This document shows positions 9,182 through 18,000 of a stretch of 64,000 bases of DNA, piece by piece. The translations under genes were made by a program, and so were the position numbers. Each line of letters starts with the position of its first letter. Positions within the stretch are counted from its first letter, which is position 1. The notes below the pieces were generated by a model, which did not search any database, was not told the DNA's origin, and saw only the letters and a list, made by a program, of their open reading frames with translations. The DNA is from Elusimicrobia bacterium HGW-Elusimicrobia-1. GTDB lineage: Bacteria > Elusimicrobiota > Endomicrobiia > PHAN01. The stretch lies in contig PHAN01000004.1 of the NCBI GenBank assembly GCA_002841695.1, forward strand, positions 1 to 64,000, written 5' to 3'.

Positions 9182-9876
9182 TGCCGGATAAAAAAATGGC
9201 CGCCCAAACGATATATTCCGCGAAGTCGCTCTCCAAGACATATTACGACGACGGCTCGCCCGTCGAAGTTCTGCGCGGAATCGATATGGAAGTGTTCGCC
9301 GGAGAATCCGTGGGCGTGAGCGGCCCGTCGGGCGCCGGCAAAAGCACGCTGCTTCATATAATGGGTTTTATGGATTCCGATTTCGGCGGCGACCTCTTTT
9401 TCGACGGACGCGACGTGCGTTCGATGAGCGAACGCCAAAAGAGCGATGTGCTGAAACTTCGCGTCGGTTTTCTGTTTCAGTTCCATTACCTGATACCCGA
9501 ACTGAGCGTTTACGAGAATGTCGCGCTGCCTTTGCGGCTGCTCGGAGACGAAGACGCGGCGCGGGTTTCCTCGACGCTGGAGTCGCTCGGCATAGGCGAT
9601 AAGAGCCGGTCATATCCGCACGAACTTTCCGGCGGGCAGAAACAAAGGGCGGCTCTGGCACGCGCGCTTGTAAAAAACCCGCGGATACTTTTTTGCGACG
9701 AGCCGACCGGCAATCTCGATACGGCATCCGGCGAATCGGTTAAAAAACTTTTGGCCGACAAACAGGCGGAACTGGGCTTTACGCTGTTTCTTGTAACACA
9801 CAATAAATCCCTGTGCGAAATAGCGCATAGGCGGATTGAAATGCTCGACGGGCGGCTTGTCCGCGCCGATTCTTAA
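9181..9876 (+). CDS. lolD: Lipoprotein-releasing ABC transporter ATPase LolD
   Basis: ATP-hydrolysing partner of the preceding permease. The protein of about 231 residues carries Walker A GPSGAGKST, Q-loop FLFQFHY, signature LSGGQKQR, Walker B ILFCDEPTGNLD and switch histidine LVTHN. ATG 9181 shares its A with the permease TGA stop, which implies tight co-expression; a TTG one codon earlier is a less likely start. It belongs to the MacB/LolD/FtsE group; the adjacent LolC-type permease decides the assignment. Confidence 0.93.
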   Translation: MPDKKMAAQTIYSAKSLSKTYYDDGSPVEVLRGIDMEVFAGESVGVSGPSGAGKSTLLHIMGFMDSDFGGDLFFDGRDVRSMSERQKSDVLKLRVGFLFQFHYLIPELSVYENVALPLRLLGDEDAARVSSTLESLGIGDKSRSYPHELSGGQKQRAALARALVKNPRILFCDEPTGNLDTASGESVKKLLADKQAELGFTLFLVTHNKSLCEIAHRRIEMLDGRLVRADS

Positions 9877-9935
9877 AACAATTTTGTTGCGGCTTGTTTT
9901 TGCGCGGGCGCGGCACAAAAACCACGGAGAAGAAA

Positions 9936-10805
9936 ATGAAGATTTATCTCGACGGCAAACTCGTTGAAAAAGAAAACGCCAGAATATCCGTATTCGATCA
10001 CGGCCTCCTTTACGGCGACGGAGTATTCGAAGGAATCCGCGCTTATCACGGCAGGGTTTTTATGCTCAAGGAGCACATCCGACGGCTGTTTGATTCCGCC
10101 AGGGCGATAACACTCGACACTCACCTCACGGCCGATGAATTTGAGAATATCGTGCTCGACACTTTGCGCGCCAACAATCTTAAAAACGCTTACATTCGCC
10201 TGGTAGTAACGCGCGGCCCCGGCGATTTGGGGCTGGATCCCTACAAGTGTCCCATGCCGACAATATTCTGTATAACCGACAAAATAAAACTTTACCCCGA
10301 GGAGTTCTACAAAAACGGATTGGAGATAGTCATAGTTTCTACCCGCCGGAATATTCCTCAGGCGATAAACCCGTGCATAAAATCTCTGAACTATCTTAAT
10401 AATATTCTGGCCAAGATAGAAGCCGTGCGCTCCGGCGTTCCCGAGGCGATTCTTCTTAACGCCGAGGGCTACGTGGCGGAATGCACCGGCGACAATATTT
10501 TCATCTGCAAGGATAATACGGTAATAACGCCGCCCACCTGGGCGGGAGCCCTCGACGGCATAACGCGCAGGACGGTTATGAAAATAGCGGCCGATAAACT
10601 CGGTGTCGCCGTCAAGGAAGATCTTATGACGCCGTATCATCTTTATACGGCCGACGAGTGTTTCCTGACGGGCACCGCCGCGGAAGTCATACCGGTCACT
10701 AAAATAGATTCCCGCGTGATCGGCGACGGCTGTCCGGGAAAAATTACCGCCGCGCTCATAAAAGAATTTCACGAACTCACCCGGACGTCGGGCGTGCCCA
10801 TCTGA
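9936..10805 (+). CDS. ilvE: Branched-chain amino acid aminotransferase
   Basis: PLP enzyme of fold type IV, about 289 residues, catalysing the last step of Leu, Ile and Val synthesis. Typical segments are FDHGLLYGDGVFEGIRAYHG near the N terminus, KSLNYLNNILAKIEA (with the PLP lysine region) and EGYVAECTGDNIFI. ATG 9936 is preceded by GGAG at a good distance; the upstream extension has no family similarity. D-amino-acid transaminase and aminodeoxychorismate lyase share the fold, but the overall pattern favours IlvE. mcsA begins 12 bp after the stop, so ilvE may head that operon. Confidence 0.9.
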   Translation: MKIYLDGKLVEKENARISVFDHGLLYGDGVFEGIRAYHGRVFMLKEHIRRLFDSARAITLDTHLTADEFENIVLDTLRANNLKNAYIRLVVTRGPGDLGLDPYKCPMPTIFCITDKIKLYPEEFYKNGLEIVIVSTRRNIPQAINPCIKSLNYLNNILAKIEAVRSGVPEAILLNAEGYVAECTGDNIFICKDNTVITPPTWAGALDGITRRTVMKIAADKLGVAVKEDLMTPYHLYTADECFLTGTAAEVIPVTKIDSRVIGDGCPGKITAALIKEFHELTRTSGVPI

Positions 10806-10817
10806 GCCGCTAACTTT

Positions 10818-11252
10818 ATGCTTTGTCAGAAATGTCAGAAGAACGAAGCCACGGTTTTTATCGACGCCGTCGTAAACGGCGCCAGATGGAAGTATCACGT
10901 CTGCGCCCGCTGCGCGTCGAGGGAAGTAATAGTTTCTTCTCCGGCGCGGCCCGCGCCCGCCCGAGGAGTTTGCCATCGCTGCGGCACATCCCGAAAGCGC
11001 ATCGCCTCGACTTCGCGTTTCGGCTGCGCTACGTGTTACGAACTTTTCGGCGCCGAAATTCTGGATTCTCCGGATCAGGCCGGCCATGAGCATTTGTCGT
11101 CGAAAGACGCCGGGCAGCCGGAACTATCCGAATCCGCCGACGCGGCTGCGGTGGTGAAAAAATTGCGCGAAAAACTTTCGCGGGCCGTCCGACGCGAGGA
11201 CTATGAGGAAGCGGCCGCTATCCGCGACGAAATCAAAAAGCGCTCGATATGA
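10818..11252 (+). CDS. mcsA: McsA, zinc-finger activator of the McsB arginine kinase
   Basis: A 144-residue protein with four CxxC pairs (C3/C6, C29/C32, C52/C55, C70/C73) predicted to bind two zinc ions. A C-terminal UVR helix-pair motif follows (about 109-143, KLREKLSRAVRREDYEEAAAIRDEI). This is the McsA layout. In Firmicutes McsA binds and activates McsB and links it to ClpC. The stop overlaps the mcsB start (ATGA). No ctsR repressor gene is present, unlike the classic Firmicute operon. Confidence 0.92.
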   Translation: MLCQKCQKNEATVFIDAVVNGARWKYHVCARCASREVIVSSPARPAPARGVCHRCGTSRKRIASTSRFGCATCYELFGAEILDSPDQAGHEHLSSKDAGQPELSESADAAAVVKKLREKLSRAVRREDYEEAAAIRDEIKKRSI

Positions 11253-12292
11253 ATCCTTTTTCGCTCGATAATCCCGTAACTCCGGCGCCGGCGCCCAAAA
11301 CGTCGTCGGGAATAATGATAAACCTGCGCCTTCGTTACGCGCGGAATATCCTGAAGTTTCCTTTTCCGCCGGCCATGAAGAAAAACGACGCGGAACAGCT
11401 TTGGCGCGAAGTTTCGTCGGCTCTCGGCGAGCACGAATTGTTCCGCGACGGCGGCCGCGAGGCGTATCTGCCGTCGATGCGCCGCGCGGAAAAGATGTTT
11501 TTGGCGGAGCGGCGCATTCTGTCGCCCGACATGCTTAAAAGCCGTCTGCCCGGCGGCGCGATATTTTCATCCGACGAAAAATACGTAGTTCTGGTCAACG
11601 AGGAAGACCATCTGAGAATAAGCGTGACGGAGCCGGACGCGGTTTCGGCGGCATCCGCCGCATCGCGGCTGGCTTCCCTGGAAAAGTTTCTCGCCTCAAA
11701 GTTTGAGTGCGCCCGCTCGACCCGCTACGGTTTTCTTACGTCGTGCCCGTCGAATCTCGGTTCGGCGTTCAGGGTTTCCGCGCTTTTTCATCTGGGCGGA
11801 AGCGTACTGGCCAAGCGCGCCGACGACCTTCTGGATTCGGTCGAGAAGAAAGGTTATTACGTGCGCGGTTACTACGGCGAAAAGAGCAGATATTACGGTG
11901 ACGTCTACCAGATATCCACGGGAGATTCCCCCGATCCGTCGTCCGCCGGACGCGTGATAGATTTTCTGACGGGCATAGAGGCCAAAGAGCAGGGAGTCCG
12001 CGACTTGCTGTTGTCGCCGGACAGGAGCGTGTCGTCGTCCGACATAATATGGCGCGCGTGGGGAATAATGAGTTCCGCGCGTCTTATGTCTTTCGCTGAA
12101 TCTTTGTCATTGATCTCGCTGATAATGCTGGGCAATGACATAGGTCTGGGGATACCGGTTTCACGGGACGTTCTTCAGCGATTGATGACGGAGTGCCAGC
12201 CCGCCCACATCCAGGCCATAGCCGGCAGGGAAATGACCGCCGTCGAGCGCGACGAATATCGCGCGGATTACATCCGCGGCGCCGTCCGGTAG
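11249..12292 (+). CDS. mcsB: Protein arginine kinase McsB
   Basis: Phosphagen-kinase-fold enzyme that phosphorylates arginines on proteins and marks them for ClpC. The 347-residue protein keeps the NEEDH segment (117-121), the active-site cysteine in TSCPSN (Cys166) and a C-terminal RDEYRA (334-339). The last fits the RDxxRA allosteric phospho-arginine site described for McsB. An oddity: where the family usually has a stretch like SNxxTLGxSE after the cysteine domain, this protein reads STGDSPDPSSAG (223-234). One catalytic glutamate may therefore be displaced or lost. Start overlaps mcsA by 4 nt. Confidence 0.92.
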   Translation: MNPFSLDNPVTPAPAPKTSSGIMINLRLRYARNILKFPFPPAMKKNDAEQLWREVSSALGEHELFRDGGREAYLPSMRRAEKMFLAERRILSPDMLKSRLPGGAIFSSDEKYVVLVNEEDHLRISVTEPDAVSAASAASRLASLEKFLASKFECARSTRYGFLTSCPSNLGSAFRVSALFHLGGSVLAKRADDLLDSVEKKGYYVRGYYGEKSRYYGDVYQISTGDSPDPSSAGRVIDFLTGIEAKEQGVRDLLLSPDRSVSSSDIIWRAWGIMSSARLMSFAESLSLISLIMLGNDIGLGIPVSRDVLQRLMTECQPAHIQAIAGREMTAVERDEYRADYIRGAVR

Positions 12293-12362
12293 CCGCGGCG
12301 GGCGAACCGGTCGGCTTATAACGCAAACAAAGAATTGCGCATACCGCGCAGGGAACCGATAT

Positions 12363-14846
12363 ATGTCAAAAAGATTCACGGACAGAGCGCAGAAAGTCGT
12401 AAAACAGGCGCAGCAGGAAGCCAAGCGCCTGAGCCACGACTACGTTGGCGAAGAACACATACTCCTTGCGCTGGTGTTCATAGAAGACAGCGTTTCGTCG
12501 CGCGTTCTGGCTAACCTCGACGTGGAAAAGAAACGGGTCGTCAACGAGGTGGAGAAAATCGTTTTGCCCGGCGATAACGTAATGCTTATGGGCGAGATAC
12601 CCTTCAGCCCCCGCGCCAAAAAAGTCCTGGAACACGCCGTCGATGAAGCCCAGAAAATGGGAAGCGTGTACATAGGCACCGAGCACATACTTCTTGGCAT
12701 ATTGCGCGAGGCCGACGGCATCGGAGCCAGAGTGCTGGAATCTCTGGGGGTCACATCCGACGTAGTGCGCGAAGAAATAATTAACGTGATCGGCGGACCC
12801 GACGAACCGTCGGATGTTTTCTGGGGCTCGCAGCCGCCGCGCGCGCGAACTCAGCAGGGCCAGCCGAAATCCAAAATACCTACGCTCGAAACTTTCGGCC
12901 GCGACCTTACCCAGTATGCCCGCGAGAATAAACTTGATCCCGTGATAGGAAGAGCCGACGAGATAGAGCGGCTCATACAGATACTTTCGCGCAGAACCAA
13001 GAATAATCCCGTGCTTATCGGCGACCCCGGCGTCGGCAAAACCGCGATAGTCGAGGGTCTGGCCCAGATGATCGCCTCGGGCGACGTGCCGGATATACTT
13101 ACGGGCAAAAGAGTAATGACTCTGGATTTGTCGGCTATGGTCGCCGGCACAAAATACCGCGGCGAATTCGAGCAGCGCCTGAAAAACATAATGGAAGAAA
13201 TTCGCCGCTCCAAGCAGAACATAATACTTTTCATCGACGAACTTCATACCGTCATCGGAGCAGGAGCGGCCGAGGGCGCTCTCGACGCTTCTCATATGCT
13301 TAAACCCGCTCTGGCCAGGGGCGAACTGCAATGCATCGGCGCCACTACCCTCGACGAATACAGAAGGCATATAGAGCACGACGCGGCTCTTGAACGGCGA
13401 TTTCAGCCCATAATAGTCGATCCTCCGTCGGTGGAAGCGACCGTTGAAATTCTTAAAGGCCTTCGCGAAAAGTACGAAAAGCATCACAAAGTCACATATA
13501 CCGACGAGGCGCTTGCCGTGGCTTCGGAACTTGCCGACCGCTATATCTCCGACCGCTATCTGCCCGACAAGGCCATAGACCTCATAGACGAAGCAGGCGC
13601 CCGCGCGCGGCTGAACTCTGCCAATCTCCCCGATGAACTTAAAAAATACGACTCGGAACTCGAAAAAATAACCAAGGAAAAAGAGCTCAGTATCGCGGCG
13701 CAAAACTTTGAGGCCGCGGCGAAGTCGCGCGACGCGGAGAAAGAGCTTAAAAAAGCCATAGAGGAAGGCAAAAGAAAGTGGCGCAAAGAGCGCGAGGAAG
13801 CGCGTCCCGTAGTGGGCGCAGACGATATAGCGCTCATAGTTTCCAAGTGGACTAATATTCCGCTCACGCGTCTGACGGAAAAAGAGCAGGAACTTCTTAT
13901 CAATCTTGAAGATGAGCTGCATAAACGCGTCGTGGGTCAGGACGAAGCGGTCAAAATAATAGCCCGCGCGCTGAGACGGTCGCGCACGGGAATGCGCGAC
14001 CCTCTGAAACCCATAGGTTCTTTCATTTTTCTGGGACCTACGGGCGTCGGAAAGACGGAACTGGCCAGATCTTTGGCGAGCGTCTTATTCGGCAACGAGA
14101 ACGCGCTGGTAAGAATCGATATGTCGGAGTTCTCGGAAAAATTCACAATATCCCGTCTTATAGGAGCTCCTCCCGGATACGTGGGTTATGAAGAAGGCGG
14201 ACAACTCACGGAACATGTTCGCAAAAAACCTTATTCCGTGGTGCTCCTCGACGAAATTGAAAAGGCGCATCCCGATCTTTTTAATATGCTTCTGCAAATA
14301 ATGGATTCGGGCGTGCTGTCCGATAATCTCGGACACAAAGTCAACTTTAAGAATACTGTGCTGATAATGACTTCCAATGTGGGAGCGCGGAATCTTTTTT
14401 CCGGAAAGTCGCTCGGATTTCTCGTGCAGGAAGACGCCGTGTCCGACTACGCCGCCATAAAAGAAACGGTCAACGAGGAGCTGAAAAAAACATTTTCGCC
14501 GGAGTTTCTCAACCGTCTCGACGACATAGTGGTGTTCCATCCGCTCGCGCGGCAGGAGATAAGAAAGATTCTTGACATTCTTCTTGCCCGCGTAAACGAA
14601 AGAATGATGAAGCGCAATATCCGTATGGATTTCACCGAGAAAGCCATTGAGTTTTTGATGGAAAAGGGTTTCGACCCCAAATACGGGGCGCGGCCGCTTT
14701 CGCGCGTCATACAAAAATACGTGGAGGATACTTTAACCGACGAACTTCTTAAAAGAAACGTCTCCGGCGTGCTGACCGAAAAAACGGATATTACTTTGGA
14801 TTATTCCGAATCGGCGAAAAGAATGGAGGTCGTCCCTAAAATATGA
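12363..14846 (+). CDS. clpC: ATP-dependent unfoldase ClpC
   Basis: Hsp100 hexamer subunit that unfolds substrates for ClpP. The 827-residue protein has a double Clp-N domain (1-145), AAA1 with Walker A GDPGVGKT (220-227), a UVR-containing middle segment (about 420-460) and AAA2 with Walker [10 protein letters not shown] near 558. A ClpB-type long coiled coil is absent. In B. subtilis ClpC the N-domain binds phospho-arginine through acidic residues; the corresponding GEEH (29-32) and GTEH (105-108) segments are present. Placement after mcsAB supports a phospho-arginine degradation route. clpP is not in the window. Confidence 0.96.
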   Translation: MSKRFTDRAQKVVKQAQQEAKRLSHDYVGEEHILLALVFIEDSVSSRVLANLDVEKKRVVNEVEKIVLPGDNVMLMGEIPFSPRAKKVLEHAVDEAQKMGSVYIGTEHILLGILREADGIGARVLESLGVTSDVVREEIINVIGGPDEPSDVFWGSQPPRARTQQGQPKSKIPTLETFGRDLTQYARENKLDPVIGRADEIERLIQILSRRTKNNPVLIGDPGVGKTAIVEGLAQMIASGDVPDILTGKRVMTLDLSAMVAGTKYRGEFEQRLKNIMEEIRRSKQNIILFIDELHTVIGAGAAEGALDASHMLKPALARGELQCIGATTLDEYRRHIEHDAALERRFQPIIVDPPSVEATVEILKGLREKYEKHHKVTYTDEALAVASELADRYISDRYLPDKAIDLIDEAGARARLNSANLPDELKKYDSELEKITKEKELSIAAQNFEAAAKSRDAEKELKKAIEEGKRKWRKEREEARPVVGADDIALIVSKWTNIPLTRLTEKEQELLINLEDELHKRVVGQDEAVKIIARALRRSRTGMRDPLKPIGSFIFLGPTGVGKTELARSLASVLFGNENALVRIDMSEFSEKFTISRLIGAPPGYVGYEEGGQLTEHVRKKPYSVVLLDEIEKAHPDLFNMLLQIMDSGVLSDNLGHKVNFKNTVLIMTSNVGARNLFSGKSLGFLVQEDAVSDYAAIKETVNEELKKTFSPEFLNRLDDIVVFHPLARQEIRKILDILLARVNERMMKRNIRMDFTEKAIEFLMEKGFDPKYGARPLSRVIQKYVEDTLTDELLKRNVSGVLTEKTDITLDYSESAKRMEVVPKI

Positions 14847-15034
14847 ATTCAGACAAACGCAAACGCTCCGACGCACCGCCTCCTACGGAAACGCAGTTGG
14901 GCGAGGCCTACTATAAACGCTACGGCGTTTATTTCACCAGGAACATAATTAAAAAACTGACCGGCCAGGTCACGCTTTCCCTACGGGACATGTACAGCGC
15001 GTTCAGGGGGAAGGAAAAAAACAATAACCGGTGA
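14843..15034 (+). CDS. Conserved-position small protein between clpC and tamB, unknown
   Basis: A 63-residue basic, polar protein with no signal peptide, membrane helix or cysteine. ATG 14843 overlaps the clpC stop by 4 nt, and its TGA (15032-15034) overlaps the GTG start of tamB by 4 nt, so translation is coupled on both sides and the ORF is very likely real. Residues 17-55 (TQLGEAYYKRYGVYFTRNII and on) could form amphipathic helices. I do not recognise a family. Confidence 0.75.
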   Translation: MNSDKRKRSDAPPPTETQLGEAYYKRYGVYFTRNIIKKLTGQVTLSLRDMYSAFRGKEKNNNR

Positions 15035-18000
15035 AAAAGAAGATTTTTCTGGCAGTTCTGGTCGCGGCGGCCGCTCCGTTCTTTTTTTTTTCCGTCGAAT
15101 CGGATAAACTTCGCGCGAAAATGGAACGGATGGCGGCATCGTCCGGTTTCGCGGTAAAAATCGGCTCCGCCGGTTTTCGGTTGCCCGCCTCAATAACTCT
15201 TTCCGATGTGTCCGTGGAGAAAAACGGCACCTTCCTTAATATCCCCCGCATCAATATCTCGGTTTCCATCGTAAGATTTATCGCGCAGGATCCTTTTGTG
15301 GTCGTTTCGCTGAAGGAGCCGTCGTTTGATATTGCCGACTTTTCGTGGATTCCGCAAGAATCTTCGCCCGCCGGCGGTCTGCCTTTGGGGCTGGTTAAAA
15401 TAGAAAACGGGTCCGTTCGATACGAAGGCGCCGGAATAACTCGGGCGCGCGGCGATTTTTCTTTCCGCCATAGCCGGGTGGAAGGTCTTCTGAAAGCCGA
15501 TGCGCTTTCCGGCCGCATGGTTTTGCGACTCACCGGTAAATCCGGCGACGTAAGGGCCGCTCTGAACGCCGATAATCTCAAACTCCCCGGCTCTCCTGCG
15601 GGAGCCCCGCCGATAAAACTATCCGCGAAGGGCCGCATCGACGACGATAAGATAACGGCTCACTTCAAGGTGTCTTCGGGAGAGTTGAAAATTCGCGGCG
15701 AAGGCGATTACCGTGGAGGCAATTACAACTTCTCCGCCGAATGGGAAGGTCTCAGCGAATCGTACGGCGCCGGTTCCGCCGAAATAAAAGGCGATATTTC
15801 CGGTCTCAGATTCGCCGTAAAATCTCCGGCGGCGAACGTCGACGGCTTTGCGCGTTTTGAACGCGGGGGGGTGGCCGTAGAGACATCGACCGCGGCGATC
15901 CGGTTTGTATCGCGGGACTTTTCCGTCGACGGCGAAGCGGCGGTGAAGGGCTTTTGGGCTTCGGGCGGACGCTCTTCGGCCGCGGCGTCGTTTAGCGGAC
16001 GCACGGCAATAAAGGATGCCGTCGGGCGTTTGAAAATTGACGCCGTACAGAAGGGCGATAGTGTCAGGATTGACGCGGCGCTGTCGCCGTCGGGCGCGCG
16101 CGCGGCTCTGTCGATAGATATCGGCGGAGGAATCGAAGGAACTTTGAGCGACGGCAAAAAAGGACGCGCCTCGCTGCGGGGGACATTCGCTCCGCTTGAT
16201 ATAACTTTCAGCGCGGACGATTGGAACGCCGCGGCGATTTCGTCGTCGGCTATTCCCGTCGCCGGACGTTTCGGCGCGTCGGGCAGTTTGACCGGTTCCG
16301 GCGGCGAATGGCTTCTGGCCGTTCGCGCGCGGGCCGTCGACGCCGTATGGAATGGATTTAATCTGGGCAGTTGCTCGGCGGATATTACCGCCGGCCCGAA
16401 GTTGTTGGCCGTTACGGACGCTTCTTTGAGCGGCGGCAGAATAAAGGGTTACTACAAATCCGTCAAAGGAGTTTCCACAGAGCTTAAGGCCGTCGCTGAT
16501 GAAGCCGATATGGGCGTGCTGTCGCTTTTGGCCCGTCGCCGCGTTGCCGGACGGCTTACGGGGCGGCTGGAGATATCGACATCCGGAGAAAAGCCGCCGT
16601 ACGGGAAAGCCGATATCACCGTTCGCGGTCTGGCCGTTGACGGTCGGGCGCTCGGCGAACTTAAAGCTTCCGGATTTCTGGACGGCCGCGACATCGCTTT
16701 CGATAAATTTTCGCTGATGGGTCCCGACGGGTCTCTATCCGGCGGTTTTTCCGTGATAGGATCCAAAGTCACGGGACTTTTCGGATTCGGCGCGTATGCC
16801 GTCGCGGGGAATATGAAGGCCACGGGGCAGATATCAGTTTCGGGAAGGTATAAAACCATCGATGATTTCAGTTTATCCGCGCAGTCCAAAAAAATGTCGC
16901 TGGCGGGTTTTATGCACGGCGACGCGCCTTTGCTTATTACCGCGCACTCCGACTCTTCCGCGTATAAAATATCCGAACTGCGTTACGGACATCTTCATGC
17001 CCGCGACATCACGGTCAAAAAAACTCCCGCAGGAGAGCTTTCGGGGGTCGTAACGCTCAATGACTATCCCTTGTCGATACTCTCAAATGATCTGAAAGGA
17101 AGTTGCCGCGCCGACGGCACATTATACGGCGCATTGTCGTCGCCTAAACTGAAAGTGGCCTACAAAGCCGACGGTGTAGAGTTTTCTACGCACGTTCCGG
17201 CCGCCAGATTGTCAGGTTCGGGAGTATATTCCGACGGCGTTTTCAGGATCTCCGAATCCAAAGTGTCACAGCCGCGGGCGCAGGCCGTTTTCGGCGGAAG
17301 CGTTACCGCGGAAAATATTGACGTGTCCGGCAAGATTACCGCATCGGGCATATCGGGTATCGTAGCCGTCGACGGATTGACTTCGGGCCCGCTGGCGATG
17401 AATTTCGGCGTTACCGGGAAGCCGTCGTCGCCGGTCGTGGATATATCCGGTGAAATAGCGGATTTCTCCTACGGCGGGGCCGTCGCGGATAAGATTAAAT
17501 TAGCGTCGCGGTACGACACCGGAAAAATATCTTTTTCGGAAAGTTCGATAAGGTTCGGCGGCAACGAAATAAAAATTTTGCCCGGCAGTTCGTATGATAT
17601 CGGCGCCGGACTATACGATATTAAACTCCTGGTGGTAAGCTTACGCGCGGGTATTCTCAGCGCTCTTGGACGTCTGGGCGTGTCGGGCAAAATACCGACG
17701 GCGACATCGCCCGCGGCCGGCGCTCTGAGGCTGGATGATTTCTGGATAGGCGGAAAAAAATTCACCCGCTCCGAACTGCTGTACGAAATTTCCGACAAAA
17801 GAATTCTTTTGGCTTCTCCGGCGGGCAAATCCGAATCATTCCGCGCCGAAGCGGGATTCGCGGCCGATTCAGTCGCCGCGCGCATAAATTACGCCGGTTC
17901 GGCCGGAGATTCCGCGGTCATCAACCTCGATTCGCGCGCGGGCGTTCTGGCCGCCGACGGCAATCTGGTTTCGTTCTCCGTCGACACTATTTCCTCTATG

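Noticed and set aside
9873-11093. 406-codon antisense frame across ilvE and mcsA
   Set aside because: It spans two clear genes, with no ribosome binding site or recognisable product.
12366-13922. 518-codon open frame on the minus strand opposite clpC
   Set aside because: clpC is unmistakable in the other strand; the antisense frame has no family pattern and arises from GC-rich codon bias.
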